A DNA stretch of 23,988 bases from the NCBI GenBank assembly GCA_003488445.1, contig DNLO01000189.1, forward strand, positions 1 to 23,988, given 5' to 3'. This DNA is from Lachnospiraceae bacterium (GTDB lineage: Bacteria; Bacillota; Clostridia; Lachnospirales; Lachnospiraceae). A program made the translations under genes and the position numbers. Each line of letters opens with the position of its first letter. Within the stretch, counting starts at the first letter, position 1. Below, piece by piece: positions 23,414-23,988 of the stretch. The notes beneath the pieces are model-generated. The model was not told the origin of the DNA and made no database searches. It saw only the letters and a program-made list of their open reading frames with translations.

Positions 23414-23988
23414 ATGAAGAGACCGGCATGTGTCATCGGCATGTGCCTGATGCTGACGCTGCGGATGCTATTCGCTCTGCGGCCGCCCGATACTGATGCT
23501 CTTCGCTTCATGGACGGCATGAAGGTGAGCGTAGCGGGAACAGTCGATGACAAGTATATCAAACACGACAACACATATCTGATACTTGATAATCCAAAGA
23601 TCATATCTGGTGAAGATCTCACCGATGAAATATCAGAACTGAAACTGAACAGGATAAAGATAAAGCTGAAGGATGCAGGGTGCAGTCTGTCGGATGCGCC
23701 TATGACAGGCTCGGAGGTGACTGTACGCGGAAGGGCCATGGCTTTTCCGAAGGCGAGAAACCCCGGAAACTTCGATACGGCTGAATATGAGCTGATACAC
23801 GGGACAGACCTGGAGGTCTACGACGCGAAGATCACTTCTGTCACTCCTTTGCCCCATACTCCCTTAAGGGAGAGGATATGCCTTGCCCGGGATGCTCTGG
23901 GAAGGGTAGCCGACAGGATATACGGAGAGACCGACGCGCAGGTGATAAAGGCCATGACCCTTGGAGACCGCAATGACCTCTCCGACGA
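23414..23988 (+). CDS. comEC: ComEC/Rec2 competence channel protein, 3' partial
   Basis: The frame runs open off the right edge, leaving 191 residues of a protein normally 700-800 long. ComEC is the membrane channel for single-stranded DNA in transformation. Visible are a short hydrophobic N-terminus (CVIGMCLMLTLRMLFAL), then the extracellular OB-like DUF4131 domain with GTVDDKY, VRGRAMAFPKARNPGNFDTAEYE and, near the edge, MTLGDRNDLSD, which matches the ALLLGDRxxLS segment before the channel domain. The ATG at 23414 is used, with AAGGAG ten bases ahead. An ATG at 23410 is out of frame. Confidence 0.9.
   Translation, partial: MKRPACVIGMCLMLTLRMLFALRPPDTDALRFMDGMKVSVAGTVDDKYIKHDNTYLILDNPKIISGEDLTDEISELKLNRIKIKLKDAGCSLSDAPMTGSEVTVRGRAMAFPKARNPGNFDTAEYELIHGTDLEVYDAKITSVTPLPHTPLRERICLARDALGRVADRIYGETDAQVIKAMTLGDRNDLSD

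Overview
The window reads as a bacterial chromosome segment from the Clostridia, most likely a Lachnospiraceae member. The basis is a Gram-positive style gene set (DegV, GerMN lipoprotein, lipoprotein-type ComEA, CPBP protease), strong AGGAGG-type ribosome sites, GTG and TTG starts, and heavy use of AGG/AGA arginine and ATA isoleucine codons at moderate GC. The family assignment is an inference. No rRNA, tRNA, CRISPR array, phage gene or complete insertion sequence was seen.

Layout. (1) 1-1245: the end of tenA and a thiamine pyrophosphokinase, a thiamine salvage pair. (2) 1315-3008: an accessory patch with an unrecognised HExxH protein on the plus strand. On the minus strand it holds a small protein with a textbook double-glycine leader and a short CPBP membrane protease, each with its own visible terminator; the small protein also has a clear promoter. 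(3) 3009-3302: a 294-base divergent intergenic region with a run of four hairpins ending in a plus-strand terminator, then a near-consensus promoter for valS. (4) 3303-10138: valS, a 48-residue ORF, a zinc-ribbon/TPR membrane protein, and an overlapping pair that looks like SbcD/SbcC (YhaO/YhaN) but has lost most catalytic residues in both partners. (5) 10176-11015: a DegV fatty-acid-binding protein. (6) 11045-19620: an arginine biosynthesis cluster, argG, a LytTR response regulator, argC, a GNAT acetyltransferase, a DUF2130 protein, argJ, argB, argD. ArgG carries an unusual Lys/Ala-rich tail of about 106 residues built from 11-residue repeats. (7) 19674-23988: a competence-type locus in which comEA and comEC are separated by an OmpR-type response regulator, a sensor kinase and a GerMN lipoprotein; comEC runs off the right end.

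How the genes work together. ArgJ, ArgB, ArgC and ArgD form the acetylated cycle from glutamate to ornithine, and ArgG does the citrulline-to-argininosuccinate step; argF and argH are not in the window. TenA and the pyrophosphokinase recover pyrimidine and make thiamine diphosphate. ComEA and ComEC are DNA-uptake proteins, and the two-component system between them may respond to envelope state.

The least ordinary items are the doubly degenerate nuclease/ATPase-like pair behind the TPR membrane protein, the histone-like tail on ArgG, the double-glycine peptide next to a CPBP protease, and the structured RNA candidate upstream of valS.
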